Origin: Giardia muris
Taxonomy: Eukaryota > Fornicata > Diplomonadida > Hexamitidae
Assembly: GCA_006247105.1 (NCBI GenBank)
Contig: CM016925.1
Location: forward strand, 124,001 to 188,000
Reading direction: 5' to 3'
Length of the DNA: 64,000 nt
Below, one piece after another: positions 26,439-35,285 of this stretch (positions are counted from its first letter, which is position 1; each line of letters opens with the position of its first letter). The notes below the pieces were generated by a model. That model was not told where the DNA came from. It worked only from the letters and a program-made list of their open reading frames with translations, and ran no database searches. The position numbers and the translations under genes were made by a program.

Positions 26439-27533
26439 TTACCTCCTGTTGTGTATCTTGGATGGCAAAGGGGTATACCAGCCGTCCTTCAACCGGAAGC
26501 CTTCTCCGAAGTCATCAAGAAAGGCTTTGCTACACTTAGTGATATCGTCAAGGTTTCCCTTCATGTACTTCTTATCTTGGAAGTGGAGCTCACATAATGG
26601 CAAGCCCGCATGATGAGCCACATATTCCCTGACGTTCTGCGCATAAAGCTTCGGATCCTGAACCTCTTCGGCATTGGGAGTGTATTGAGGAAGATAACGA
26701 ATGGTGACACGTATGGAGAAGCAGAACATCGTTTTGATGACGGCCCAAGTCATTCCTTGCCAGGAATCACTGATGTCAACAAGCCGTCGGTCATATGTAA
26801 TGATAGCGAAGTTGATTGGGACGCCTGGGATGAACGCTCCCTGATGGAAGGGTAGTAGAACAGTACCATTTGTTGTCGTTCCTTCCGGTGCCATGACGAG
26901 CAAAGGCCATTCACGCGGTAATCCGGCACGTATGGTACGGGAATCTAGTCGTCTTTGTATCTCCATCTTCACCCGTTGACGTTCCTTTTCATCTGAACGC
27001 TCAACAAAGATGCCCTGCGCTATCTCCTGTGTCTTACCAAAGATTGGCATCCTTTTCACCTCGCTTTTCGAGACGTGCATCGTGAAGCCTAAGGCGGTAA
27101 GAACCACCCCATCAACGGACGTGGTATGGTTGTACAACAGCAAAAGATCGGTATCTCGGTCGGGCTTGTTCTGTAAATCCTTTTCGACGAGTCGATACCC
27201 AATCGCCCACAAAAAGGCTCTTGCTTGATGAATGACGGTCAGGTTGAGTAGAAAGCGTCTCATAGGATTGATGGGGCTATCAAAGGCGATCCTCCAACCA
27301 AATAGACGACATGCAATTGCGGAGTATGTAAAGATGAGAAGGACCAAGATGACACGAAGAGGGAAAAGAATTGGAGCTAGTAAGACCTGAAGGAACCAAA
27401 TGGCATAGTAGTAGAGGGTACGAGGGGCTCGAACCGGGGTGAAGGCGTTCGGCTTGGTGACTTGCTTCATCCCTGAAGTCTTTTGTAGATTTATCCTGTA
27501 GAATGCTGAATGACGTATTGAGGATGGGTCCAT
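26439..27533 (-). CDS. Lysophospholipid acyltransferase (LPCAT/PlsC family)
   Basis: Predicted 364 residues. The acyltransferase motifs are in order: NHTTSVD (HX4D, His136 to Asp141), the FVERSD block (177-181), APEGTTTNG (215-223) and GVPINF. A membrane anchor of one or two hydrophobic helices lies at about 40-80 (LQVLLAPILFPLRVILVLLIF). Family members transfer an acyl chain from acyl-CoA to lysophosphatidylcholine, lysophosphatidic acid or glycerol-3-phosphate, usually at the ER. Giardia scavenges host lipids and remodels them, which fits. The substrate cannot be fixed from sequence. The gene is divergent from the phosphatase with 27 bp between starts. A second in-frame ATG at codon 22 is possible. 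Confidence 0.87.
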   Translation of the reverse strand: MDPSSIRHSAFYRINLQKTSGMKQVTKPNAFTPVRAPRTLYYYAIWFLQVLLAPILFPLRVILVLLIFTYSAIACRLFGWRIAFDSPINPMRRFLLNLTVIHQARAFLWAIGYRLVEKDLQNKPDRDTDLLLLYNHTTSVDGVVLTALGFTMHVSKSEVKRMPIFGKTQEIAQGIFVERSDEKERQRVKMEIQRRLDSRTIRAGLPREWPLLVMAPEGTTTNGTVLLPFHQGAFIPGVPINFAIITYDRRLVDISDSWQGMTWAVIKTMFCFSIRVTIRYLPQYTPNAEEVQDPKLYAQNVREYVAHHAGLPLCELHFQDKKYMKGNLDDITKCSKAFLDDFGEGFRLKDGWYTPLPSKIHNRR

Positions 27534-27560
27534 TCAAATCATGGGGGGAAAATAATCACA
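27534..27560. promoter_or_regulatory. 27-bp divergent promoter
   Basis: All the DNA between the acyltransferase and phosphatase start codons. It contains GGGGGGAAAATAATCACA on the plus strand, next to the phosphatase ATG. Confidence 0.5.
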
Positions 27561-29309
27561 ATGCTCAACACTTTCGAGCTCGGTTACCTGATCACCCGTA
27601 TCGCGCTCGCGGCGCGCACGGCGGCCCTCTACACGGCATCCGCGGTTCCGACCGTTGACCTCCACCCAATTGTCGACTTCGAGAGTGTCCGAGACGCCAT
27701 TAAGGCCGTCTCTCTAGTATTACGACGGGAACCAAACGTCATAGAGCTTACTCTCAATCGCCTTGAGCCTGGGGTTGCCACGCTGAGCAAACGTGTGTGG
27801 ACTGAAGTGATAGCCACTAAGGGTGGGCCACGAATCTACGTAATTGGTGATCTTCATGGGAATTTCCATGCCTTGCTTACCGTTCTGAGTGAGATTGGCC
27901 TTCTGGCTCTACGGGGTAATGAGTACACGTTGCACCCGGAACTCTTTACAGATATCAAGCTCATCTTCGTTGGAGATTATATTGATCGAGGTTCTTTTGC
28001 CATCGAGATCGTGGTGGTCTTAAGTCTATTGAAGATACAGTATCCGGACTTTATCGTCCTACTACGTGGGAACCATGAGACGATAAGTACGTCCTTGGGG
28101 AACACCACCTTCAAGGAGTTGATGTTCAAATACGGGCGCGAGCACGCCCACATCCTCTATCAAGACCTCATCTTCTTCTTCCACACGTTGCCACTCGCCT
28201 GCGTCATCAACTCGACCATTCTTTGCCTTCATGGAGGAATCCCCGGTGGCCCCACCGATACTATCAAGACCATTGCCGATATGGATAGGATGCGTGACCC
28301 AGTGGCCACACGGCTCAACACCGACGCCCTTTATGAGCCCTTGCAGAATCTGTTGTGGGCAGATTACAGTGATGATAGTGACGCCTCAGACGACATCGTC
28401 TTCAATACGAGTCGAGGCACCTCAATAACTTACAATAACCAAGCCCTGGAGAACTTCCTCAAGGGTTCCGGCCTTTCCACCTTGATTCGCGGCCATGACA
28501 ACGTCTCGAATGGGCATGAGGCCAACAAGGAGCATACGCACTATACGGTTTTCTCGTGTCCCCTTTACGACGACGAGAATGATGGGACGCTCCTGAAACT
28601 GTATAGGCCGAACCTCGACGACATACCGCAGAACTATCGACCCCTCAATAGATTGATGAGCCGTGAGACCTTCATTGCCGTGGGAGTGTACCGTTTCAAG
28701 ACGAACTTCTACCATGACTCCATGAAGTACCAACCACTCATGCTCTCCCGGATCACAGGCCTGATCCCCATCGTGGGATCAACTTCTGACGACCCGGAAC
28801 GGCCTCAAACCGAGGGCTCCGTCCCTTATACCGCGGTTCTTAACCTGGATGATTGTTTCCTTCGGTTTCCCACCCCAACGGGTGCCGCTCAAAACGTTAG
28901 GATCCAAGGGTGGGATGGGTATGATACCGTCCATATACACGATGTCAGCCTTCTGGTTCGATTGCTAGGGGAGTTGTGCACGCACTTTGGACTCTCGAAT
29001 TATTCCATCTTTAGTGCGTTCCCGGACTTTTATCAATGGTTGGTGACACCCACCGGGGCGCCCTTTCACTTCCGACGACATGAACTAGCAAGTGGGCACT
29101 TTTATCTGGTAATGGATGCGGCCACGGTATGTGTTCCCCTTGCCTTGAGCCAACCGATCTTTAGTATCTCTCTTCTTCATGCCTTAACTGAGCGGGCCGA
29201 GAATGATTTTGAGGGGGCCTTGCACGCCTTATCTCACACGTCAGAATACATGAAGACGCTTGCTTCAAAACATGCGGTCTTCAGACTGGAGGATGTCTTC
29301 CCCCTTTAG
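27561..29309 (+). CDS. PPP-family Ser/Thr protein phosphatase
   Basis: Predicted 582 residues. The metal-binding motifs of the PPP family are all intact: GDLHG (96-100), GDYIDRG (138-144), RGNHE (169-173) and LHGG (223-226), plus RGHD near residue 313. It should therefore be an active metallophosphatase that removes phosphate from Ser/Thr. An N-terminal extension of about 90 residues and a C-terminal region of about 220 residues, with no EF-hands or calmodulin site, set it apart from PP1, PP2A and calcineurin; I place it only in the family. The C-terminal part has alternating strands (VRIQGWDGYDTVHIHDVSL). Its TAG overlaps the stop of BUD23. Confidence 0.88.
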   Translation: MLNTFELGYLITRIALAARTAALYTASAVPTVDLHPIVDFESVRDAIKAVSLVLRREPNVIELTLNRLEPGVATLSKRVWTEVIATKGGPRIYVIGDLHGNFHALLTVLSEIGLLALRGNEYTLHPELFTDIKLIFVGDYIDRGSFAIEIVVVLSLLKIQYPDFIVLLRGNHETISTSLGNTTFKELMFKYGREHAHILYQDLIFFFHTLPLACVINSTILCLHGGIPGGPTDTIKTIADMDRMRDPVATRLNTDALYEPLQNLLWADYSDDSDASDDIVFNTSRGTSITYNNQALENFLKGSGLSTLIRGHDNVSNGHEANKEHTHYTVFSCPLYDDENDGTLLKLYRPNLDDIPQNYRPLNRLMSRETFIAVGVYRFKTNFYHDSMKYQPLMLSRITGLIPIVGSTSDDPERPQTEGSVPYTAVLNLDDCFLRFPTPTGAAQNVRIQGWDGYDTVHIHDVSLLVRLLGELCTHFGLSNYSIFSAFPDFYQWLVTPTGAPFHFRRHELASGHFYLVMDAATVCVPLALSQPIFSISLLHALTERAENDFEGALHALSHTSEYMKTLASKHAVFRLEDVFPL

Positions 29310-30181
29310 AACTGGCCATGACCCTTACGCGGGCGTCCACTATACTTGCTTACTGGACGAACGTCCTGTCCTTGTAACGCGCGTTTCAACGTCCGTTTGA
29401 GTTGCCACTCACGAGTACCCCTTGCTGGGGCGAGGTCTTTACGGCCACGGTTGAAGTAGCGGTTCTGTCGTTTGGTACGGTTCTCGTTGACACGAGCCTT
29501 AGCATGTGCTATTCGATCCTCTTCTCCATTCCCATTGTCGTCATTACTCGAGCCTTCCAATCCGGATGGCATCTGGGTGGGTCGACGGCCACAGAACAGT
29601 GTCAAGTAGAACTTCTTTGCACGAGTACTATTGGGGTAATCGATCACAAGCCCGCCCGTGAACCCAGCCTTTGCGGCGCACCGTTGGATCAAATCCAGCT
29701 GATCTTCGTTCTCAGGGTATAGCTGGAAGACCGCACGAGCACCCTGACAAAGGGAGGAGTACAAGCTTTGGAAAAAGCGAAGGAGACGTTTCGGTGGGTA
29801 TTCCGTCTTCTTATTTGAGTAGCAAAGCCACTGCAATACGGAAATGGAGACACACCCGTCAAACAGACCCGTAGTGAAAGGGAGACCTTCTCCGATATCC
29901 TGATTAATGAGATGTTCGTGTTCATTGACTGCCAGCATCGCCCCCGATATATCCACGCCTATGTACTCATGGCCGTGCTCCTTCAGTACCTCTCCTGAAA
30001 GTCCTGAGCCACACCCAACGTCGAGAAGCAAGCATGGTCGATCGGGCAAGGCCAGAAGTTCAAGAGCGCGTTCGGTCATTTGACGTTGGATATGTGCAAG
30101 CCTGGAGCCATGCCTATACTTTGTCGCCTCGTCCTCGTCATAGTAGAGCTCCGCAGGCCCCGTCGCCTCCGGTCGAGACAT
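29306..30181 (-). CDS. BUD23: 18S rRNA (guanine-N7)-methyltransferase BUD23
   Basis: Predicted 291 residues, close to the family's usual 275-285. The N-terminal PAELYYDEDEATKY block and the S-adenosylmethionine loop LLLDVGCGSGLSGE (51-64) are diagnostic. The Bud23 strand motif SISVLQWLCYSN comes next, then the basic C-terminal tail with KRTLKRALQGQDVRP and SKYSGRPRK. BUD23 methylates one guanine at N7 in the small-subunit rRNA and supports 40S export with TRM112. The start is in AAAGAAAAATGTC. It lies 13 bp downstream of VPS4 on the same strand and overlaps the phosphatase stop by 4 bp. Confidence 0.93.
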   Translation of the reverse strand: MSRPEATGPAELYYDEDEATKYRHGSRLAHIQRQMTERALELLALPDRPCLLLDVGCGSGLSGEVLKEHGHEYIGVDISGAMLAVNEHEHLINQDIGEGLPFTTGLFDGCVSISVLQWLCYSNKKTEYPPKRLLRFFQSLYSSLCQGARAVFQLYPENEDQLDLIQRCAAKAGFTGGLVIDYPNSTRAKKFYLTLFCGRRPTQMPSGLEGSSNDDNGNGEEDRIAHAKARVNENRTKRQNRYFNRGRKDLAPARGTREWQLKRTLKRALQGQDVRPVSKYSGRPRKGHGQF

Positions 30182-30194
30182 TTTTCTTTACTCC

Positions 30195-31520
30195 TTATGC
30201 TGATCGATACTCCTCGGTGAACTGAGCGATGCGCTTCTTGTCGTGCTCGCTCACGCTCGACTTTGCACAACGCACCGCCTCAAGAAGATGGGAGAGGGTA
30301 ATATATGGAACCGCGAGCTTATCCGACGGGATCTCAATCATTGAAAGTCGTTGGGCCCCAGGAATATCGGAACCACACGGCTCATACTTCCCAGTCACCT
30401 CGCTCAAGCGGAAGTGGGTCGCCTTGTTGATAAGTCTTATCGGGGACATCAATGCCTCCTTGCAAATAACTGAGAGGTCAGAGCCTGAATAGTCGTTGGT
30501 CATCCCAGCAACAAGTTCGAAGTCGGCATCCGTCAGGGCGTTGAGAGTTGCCCCAATCCCATTCTTCAGGATGTTCGCTCGTGCCTCAGGACCGGGTAAA
30601 CTCACCTCAATTCGCTTCTCAAAGCGACGAAGCATAGCGCTGTCGATCGCTTCTGGGAAGTTCGTCGCCCCAAGGACCAGGAGATTTCCTGCCCCCTTTC
30701 CAACTCCTTGCATCTGAACCAGAAACTCCGTCTTGACCTGGCGCGAGGCATCGCTCTCCTCACCTCCGCCACGAGAGGAAACAAGAGCGTCGATCTCGTC
30801 AATGAATATGATCGCCTGCGGCTCCTTGCGCGCCATGTCAAACAATGCCCGTATGAGCCGAGCAGACTCTCCAACGTACTTCGAGATAAGGTCCGAGCTC
30901 GAGACGGAGAAGAAGGTCGCATCGCACTCTGTGGCCAAGGCTTTTGCCAAGAAGGACTTCCCCGTACCTGGGCACCCATACAAAAGGATCCCACGCCATG
31001 GCTCACGCTTTCCCTCGAAAAGGTGTGGGAACTTGATCGGGAGTATTACGGCTTCATTAAGGGCATCCTTGGCGCTTTGAAGGCCGACCACGTCATCCCA
31101 GTGGATATTGGGCTTCTCCCTAACAATCACGCGTGAGAGAGCATCCTCCAACGGGTCCTTCTTCTGCTTCCCGCTAGCGGCCTTCTCTGCGGACTTGTCC
31201 TCGGGCTGCCGAGAATTGGACGACTTATCCGAGGCGGATTGCTCGTTCAAGGCGGGCGGTGCTGGAGAAGCGGGGGTGGAAGGAGCGCTCTGGATTCCGA
31301 GGATCTTCTTAAGGGCCTCGATGCGTTGAAAGACGCTATTCAGATACGTGCTGAGTTGACCCACACGTTTCTGATCATTACACTCCTTGAGGCCGCGGAC
31401 GACGAGCTTGCACCCGCGCTTGTACAGCTCCAGCGCCTCCATCTTCCGGCCATCCTTGTCGATGTCGCTGGCCTTCTTGATATCGTTAAGTCCTCCGGCA
31501 ATCAGATCCTGCTGGGACAT
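30195..31520 (-). CDS. VPS4: VPS4 AAA ATPase (ESCRT disassembly)
   Basis: Predicted 441 residues from ATG 31520 in CGAATAAAATGTC; an open extension upstream lacks an initiator. Residues 1-75 form an MIT domain of three helices. Walker A GCPGTGKS is at 182-189 and Walker B IIFIDEID at 237-244. The pore and arginine-finger region (LRRFEKRIEVSLP) follows, and the C-terminal part ends like VPS4 with a helix (HDKKRIAQFTEEYRSA). VPS4 disassembles ESCRT-III filaments during membrane budding and endosomal sorting. After the TAA stop lies GGAGTAAAG, one base off the AGTRAAY signal. Confidence 0.93.
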   Translation of the reverse strand: MSQQDLIAGGLNDIKKASDIDKDGRKMEALELYKRGCKLVVRGLKECNDQKRVGQLSTYLNSVFQRIEALKKILGIQSAPSTPASPAPPALNEQSASDKSSNSRQPEDKSAEKAASGKQKKDPLEDALSRVIVREKPNIHWDDVVGLQSAKDALNEAVILPIKFPHLFEGKREPWRGILLYGCPGTGKSFLAKALATECDATFFSVSSSDLISKYVGESARLIRALFDMARKEPQAIIFIDEIDALVSSRGGGEESDASRQVKTEFLVQMQGVGKGAGNLLVLGATNFPEAIDSAMLRRFEKRIEVSLPGPEARANILKNGIGATLNALTDADFELVAGMTNDYSGSDLSVICKEALMSPIRLINKATHFRLSEVTGKYEPCGSDIPGAQRLSMIEIPSDKLAVPYITLSHLLEAVRCAKSSVSEHDKKRIAQFTEEYRSA

Positions 31521-31539
31521 TTTATTCGGTCCACCAACA

Positions 31540-31767
31540 TTAAGTATCAGTTTTATTGCCTTGTAGATATCGGGTAGCAGCGGCGGCATCGCCCAAGTCC
31601 GTCCTAGTAGCTAGGAAGGCCTTGAGGTCATTGAGGGTCGGGCGAGGAGGGAGTTCTTGGCCCAGACGTCGTCTATGCTCCATACTTGCAACGTGAGTTG
31701 CCAAAGAAATTGAGTCCTGGTAGTGAACACCACAGAGCGGACATTCAAATCTTCCCATCTCCGGCAT
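31540..31767 (-). CDS. SNU23/ZMAT2-like zinc finger, minimal form
   Basis: A 75-residue protein consisting almost only of one U1-type C2H2 finger: Cys9, Cys12, His25, His31. The pattern after it (HRRRLGQ, then TLNDLKAF) matches the SNU23 segment 'KHQR.LG.....STL..V...F'. SNU23 is a tri-snRNP protein acting near the 5' splice site during spliceosome activation. Other SNU23 proteins have about 190-200 residues; here the N-terminal WDKEEY half is missing. Giardia has very few introns but keeps a spliceosome. It sits 19 bp before VPS4 on the same strand. A second ATG at codon 4 is possible. Another small C2H2 RNA-binding protein is the alternative. Confidence 0.6.
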   Translation of the reverse strand: MPEMGRFECPLCGVHYQDSISLATHVASMEHRRRLGQELPPRPTLNDLKAFLATRTDLGDAAAATRYLQGNKTDT

Positions 31768-31837
31768 CTGAGTTTGGATCCCTACTTATGAGAACTAACT
31801 AAAATACGATTTTGGGGGTGAGAAACACTTGATAGTA

Positions 31838-32527
31838 ATGTCAATCTTAGGGAGATCATACCGCATTACCCGGGATCCCATCGTAAAGGAGCGGATGAAG
31901 CCTCAACGGGGTACCGGAGAGCTCACCTGTAGCGAGGAGCTTCAGACAGATAAGAATTGGGATGAGGGGATATACTTTGGAGCCGCGGGTCAACTCATAC
32001 GGAAACCAGTTCCATTACACCACTGGAAAGCTAGTCCTCAGATGGACTGTATCCCATTGTCATTAGAAGTATTACAGCTATCACTTGAAGCACAAGAACT
32101 CAAGAACTTACGTCCAGCCCTTCTGCTATGCATATCCGATGGCACGGTCAAGGACTTGCGGTCTCCTGCCATCCTCCTCCTTAGTAGTATCTCAGCGCGT
32201 GATGCCATGAGCTTCTTCAGAGCTAAGCTGAGTATTCAACATGAAGGCTTCATCTTAGGACTGGTGAATGCCAGGTTTGTTTTCCCGCGTTATATCGACA
32301 TGTTAAAGGCTCAAGTCCTAGCCGTCGAGACATACCCCGTCGTTGGGGAGGATGAACAAGAAATCGTTGGCACAATAACCTTGAGGCTTGAAACCCTGCA
32401 AGTAGATAACACAGTCCCTCAGCTCACCCGTACCCAGCATGCTGGCCTTCACCATGCCCAAACCCAAACACCCGCCTTCCTACGTCATAGTCTTGAGCTA
32501 CTTCCTAATTCGAGGGTCAGAAACTAA
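31838..32527 (+). CDS. Unknown protein, 229 residues
   Basis: Starts at ATG 31838 (GATAGTAATGTC). It is a soluble protein with hydrophobic stretches such as LRPALLLCISDGTV and RSPAILLLSSISARDAMSFF, alternating strands and helices, so probably one folded domain. The final 45 residues are Gln/His/Thr-rich. I see no known motif. It is divergent from the SNU23-like gene across 70 bp. Its stop TAA plus one A forms the initiator TAAAATG of the next gene. Confidence 0.6.
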   Translation: MSILGRSYRITRDPIVKERMKPQRGTGELTCSEELQTDKNWDEGIYFGAAGQLIRKPVPLHHWKASPQMDCIPLSLEVLQLSLEAQELKNLRPALLLCISDGTVKDLRSPAILLLSSISARDAMSFFRAKLSIQHEGFILGLVNARFVFPRYIDMLKAQVLAVETYPVVGEDEQEIVGTITLRLETLQVDNTVPQLTRTQHAGLHHAQTQTPAFLRHSLELLPNSRVRN

Positions 32528-32528
32528 A

Positions 32529-32924
32529 ATGTCGGAGATTGATACCCTCTCACCCGAGGCCTTACGAGGCGCGGTCCGTGAGCACCGGGACGCGATTGCT
32601 CTCCTCCAACGACAGCTCGAGGGGAAGGCGGAGAAAGAACGGACTACCTTGACAGCTTGTCTCGACGAGGTCCGAAGAATGCTACGAGATAACCCAGGAC
32701 CTGAAGGCCTCGAGTCGGCCTCTCCCGAGATCCAGGCCTATGTTCAGTCACTCCAGAACGAACTTCTTCAGCTACGACGAAAGGCGATGGACCCAAATGG
32801 GTCTGAGGACCCGCAGCAGCTTCGGGTCAAGATAATGCAGCTGCAGGAGCACGTCAAGGCGAAGGACGAGTGCATCCGGACGCTTCAGGAGCAGGCCAAG
32901 AAGAAGAAGAAAGGATGCATGTGA
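32529..32924 (+). CDS. Small coiled-coil protein, 131 residues
   Basis: Starts in ACTAAAATGTCG, one base after the upstream stop. Most of the protein is charged and helical with heptad spacing (LRGAVREHRDAIALLQRQLEGKA and LRVKIMQLQEHVKAKDECI truncated here). It ends with a lysine run and Gly-Cys-Met. The cysteine is at -2, so this is not a CaaX prenylation box. A structural or adaptor role is likely; nothing more can be said. Confidence 0.65.
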   Translation: MSEIDTLSPEALRGAVREHRDAIALLQRQLEGKAEKERTTLTACLDEVRRMLRDNPGPEGLESASPEIQAYVQSLQNELLQLRRKAMDPNGSEDPQQLRVKIMQLQEHVKAKDECIRTLQEQAKKKKKGCM

Positions 32925-33027
32925 GCCTTATGAGTGAGCTATGAGTCATTCCTTTGGAATCATTGGTTTAGGCCTGCAAAGTAAAAGGGGCGTTCGCTTT
33001 TAGTAGGAGAGAGGGGTGACCCAAAAA

Positions 33028-35262
33028 ATGGGTTATGCAGACATGTACGCTCAGGCGAAGCCAAAAGCCGAGCGAGCGAAGCCCACTCAATCGGCGGGCC
33101 CCAGCGCTAGCGATGATGCCTTCCGCCGGGCACAGCGCGAGAATGCCCACCGTCGGCGACTGATGCGGGAACGGGCGGAGCGGTTGGAGCGAGAAGAGCA
33201 GGATCGGATCCAAGACGCCCTCCAGAAGCGGCACAACCAAACACGAGTCGATATGGGTAATGCCGTCGCCGGTCGGGTCGTGAACCGAATGGAGCTTCAG
33301 AGGAACATTGACGGTAGCGAGCGGGCACGGGCGAAACCCGAGCGTGGGGCCCCGCCACGGAGCACCTTTGCAGAGATGGCCCAGCAGGTTGTACAGATGC
33401 TTGGGGCGGAGGCTCCGCGTGACAGTTTCATCGATTCGTGTGCTCCCTTTCTTAAGGATGGGCAAAAGACATTAGGACTGACATTCCGACAAAGCGAGGA
33501 GATTGCGCGCTCAGAAACGCACCAACTAGCGGCCAAGATCGCCGGGCATGTCGAGATCCATCATATGCCACCTCCAACGAATCTCCCTAAGTCTTCTGAG
33601 AACCTTGTTCAACAACCAACCAACTCATCATCTAAGGCTCAACAACAATCACAAGATACATCAGTCCCCCCACAAGAGGATGAATATCTTACCTCATTAA
33701 CAGGAAACGATGCAGCATGTCTTCGAAGGCAAATCGCAGAGGTCGCTAGCCTACCTACAGACGATAGCGACTCCTCGGATGATTATCCCGCACCTGTCAC
33801 GCGGAAACGGCAGTTCCAGGAGTTAAAGCTTTCCCAGTTTCAGCTTTCGGCAGCTCCTCAAAGCCCAACCTCGACACAATTTAGTGGCCTGCATAACAAC
33901 GAGAACTCGTTGACTGCCGACCCGGTGATTTCCCCAATTGCCCGTCCGACTAGGAAGGGCCCCACAGTTCCAATTCCCAAACCGACTTCGGGACCGACAA
34001 AGAAGCAGAAACCCACCTCGGACAAGGCCGAAATCCCGTCCTTTGGAGGTACTGTCAAGCTGAAGGCGCTTGATGATGAGGAGCGGCGTCTAGAGATGGA
34101 ACTTCGAGGTCTTTCCGATCGTCTCGAGTATATTGAATCACAGAACAATACGGCTCTTACGGATGAGTCCGTTTCCTTGTTTGCAGACGACCATTCCATG
34201 GTAAAGCCTCGGAAGCGTACGGTCGAGCCGAACTTCCGAGAGGATATCAGTTACGAAGAACTACGACAGAAGGAAGAGGATCTGCGGCGGCATGAGCTAT
34301 TCCATGACCCACAGGTTGTCCGGCACTCGGTTCAGAATGCCGCGATTGGGGCGAAAGCACTACAGGTACGAAATGCAGATGCTATTGTAACTCGGAGTCG
34401 AGATACTTCCGCACATCGAAAGGTAGCACTTGCTCCCTTAACAGGAAGTCGGACAGAGACCTCAGGAGGTTATGCAGCGATGCACACAGCCACTACTCGG
34501 GAGAAGGTGCCTCCGAAACCTCCAAATCGTTTACAACGTCGAGGTCCTTCAGGGAGTGCACAGAAGGCACCGGCACAAGAACATACCGCTCCAGAAGAGG
34601 CAGTAGATATCCAGGTGTCTAATCCTGCCCTCTTGGATAGTCTATTCAAAGGGAAGGGGAAAGAGAACGCTCCAACTATCGCACCACCTGCTCGTCAAAG
34701 TATAACCGCACGTCGTCTTAGTGAGCTGGCAGAGATGGATGACGACGACCTCAACCTCGACGACATCGCAACCAGTATTGCGAAGGCACAGGTCACCACC
34801 TCGATAGCGGCAGACGACGTTCCAATCGTCGCCTCACATGACGTCCAGAAGATCACTACACGTAAGGTCACACGACCGACATCAGGAACGGGATCGCATC
34901 AACAACGGGATTCAAGAAGTACACGGAGTGCGCGAAGCTCCATTGACTCATATGATAGTAGGGAGGATAATGAGCGGCATGTAGTCCAGTTACCAAAGGA
35001 AGTCATTCGGCCACCAACTGCTATCTTCACTGGTCTTAATCCTGAAGACGCATCTCCACCAGCTCGGCGCTTGGACTCCCAACAGAACCAGCATAAGAGT
35101 CGTGAGCGTTCGCGGCGTAGTGTAACATTTGATGACATGCCACCAGAAAGGCCACGTACCCGTCACGAGGACCTTGCCGCCCTCGACGCGGAGTTTGCTA
35201 GGCCTTATGGGATTGATGTCTCGGACCTTACGTTAGACGACGAGGGGGACTACGAGTTCTAG
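33028..35262 (+). CDS. Large disordered/coiled protein, 744 residues
   Basis: Starts at ATG 33028 in CCAAAAAATGGG; the frame is open four codons upstream. Residues 25-75 are a highly charged Arg/Glu helix (RAQRENAHRRRLMRERAERLEREEQDR in part). The rest is Gln/Ser/Thr/Pro-rich with several short helices (LDDEERRLEMELRGLSDRL) and basic patches, and it ends in an acidic tail (LTLDDEGDYEF). It has no recognised domain. Such proteins are often part of the Giardia cytoskeleton, basal bodies or nuclear scaffolds. AGTGAAC follows the stop by four bases, then the NEK kinase begins. Confidence 0.7.
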   Translation: MGYADMYAQAKPKAERAKPTQSAGPSASDDAFRRAQRENAHRRRLMRERAERLEREEQDRIQDALQKRHNQTRVDMGNAVAGRVVNRMELQRNIDGSERARAKPERGAPPRSTFAEMAQQVVQMLGAEAPRDSFIDSCAPFLKDGQKTLGLTFRQSEEIARSETHQLAAKIAGHVEIHHMPPPTNLPKSSENLVQQPTNSSSKAQQQSQDTSVPPQEDEYLTSLTGNDAACLRRQIAEVASLPTDDSDSSDDYPAPVTRKRQFQELKLSQFQLSAAPQSPTSTQFSGLHNNENSLTADPVISPIARPTRKGPTVPIPKPTSGPTKKQKPTSDKAEIPSFGGTVKLKALDDEERRLEMELRGLSDRLEYIESQNNTALTDESVSLFADDHSMVKPRKRTVEPNFREDISYEELRQKEEDLRRHELFHDPQVVRHSVQNAAIGAKALQVRNADAIVTRSRDTSAHRKVALAPLTGSRTETSGGYAAMHTATTREKVPPKPPNRLQRRGPSGSAQKAPAQEHTAPEEAVDIQVSNPALLDSLFKGKGKENAPTIAPPARQSITARRLSELAEMDDDDLNLDDIATSIAKAQVTTSIAADDVPIVASHDVQKITTRKVTRPTSGTGSHQQRDSRSTRSARSSIDSYDSREDNERHVVQLPKEVIRPPTAIFTGLNPEDASPPARRLDSQQNQHKSRERSRRSVTFDDMPPERPRTRHEDLAALDAEFARPYGIDVSDLTLDDEGDYEF

Positions 35263-35266
35263 TAGA

Positions 35267-35273
35267 AGTGAAC
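35267..35273 (+). terminator. AGTGAAC poly(A) signal
   Basis: A full match to AGTRAAY, 4 bases after the TAG of the 744-residue protein and 12 bases before the ATG of the NEK kinase. The 3' end of one transcript and the 5' end of the next must share this short interval. Confidence 0.6.
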
Positions 35274-35285
35274 AGGAAACAAGAG

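Noticed and set aside
32901..32924. C-terminal CaaX prenylation signal on the 131-residue protein
   Set aside because: The protein ends Gly-Cys-Met, so the cysteine is at -2 rather than -4.
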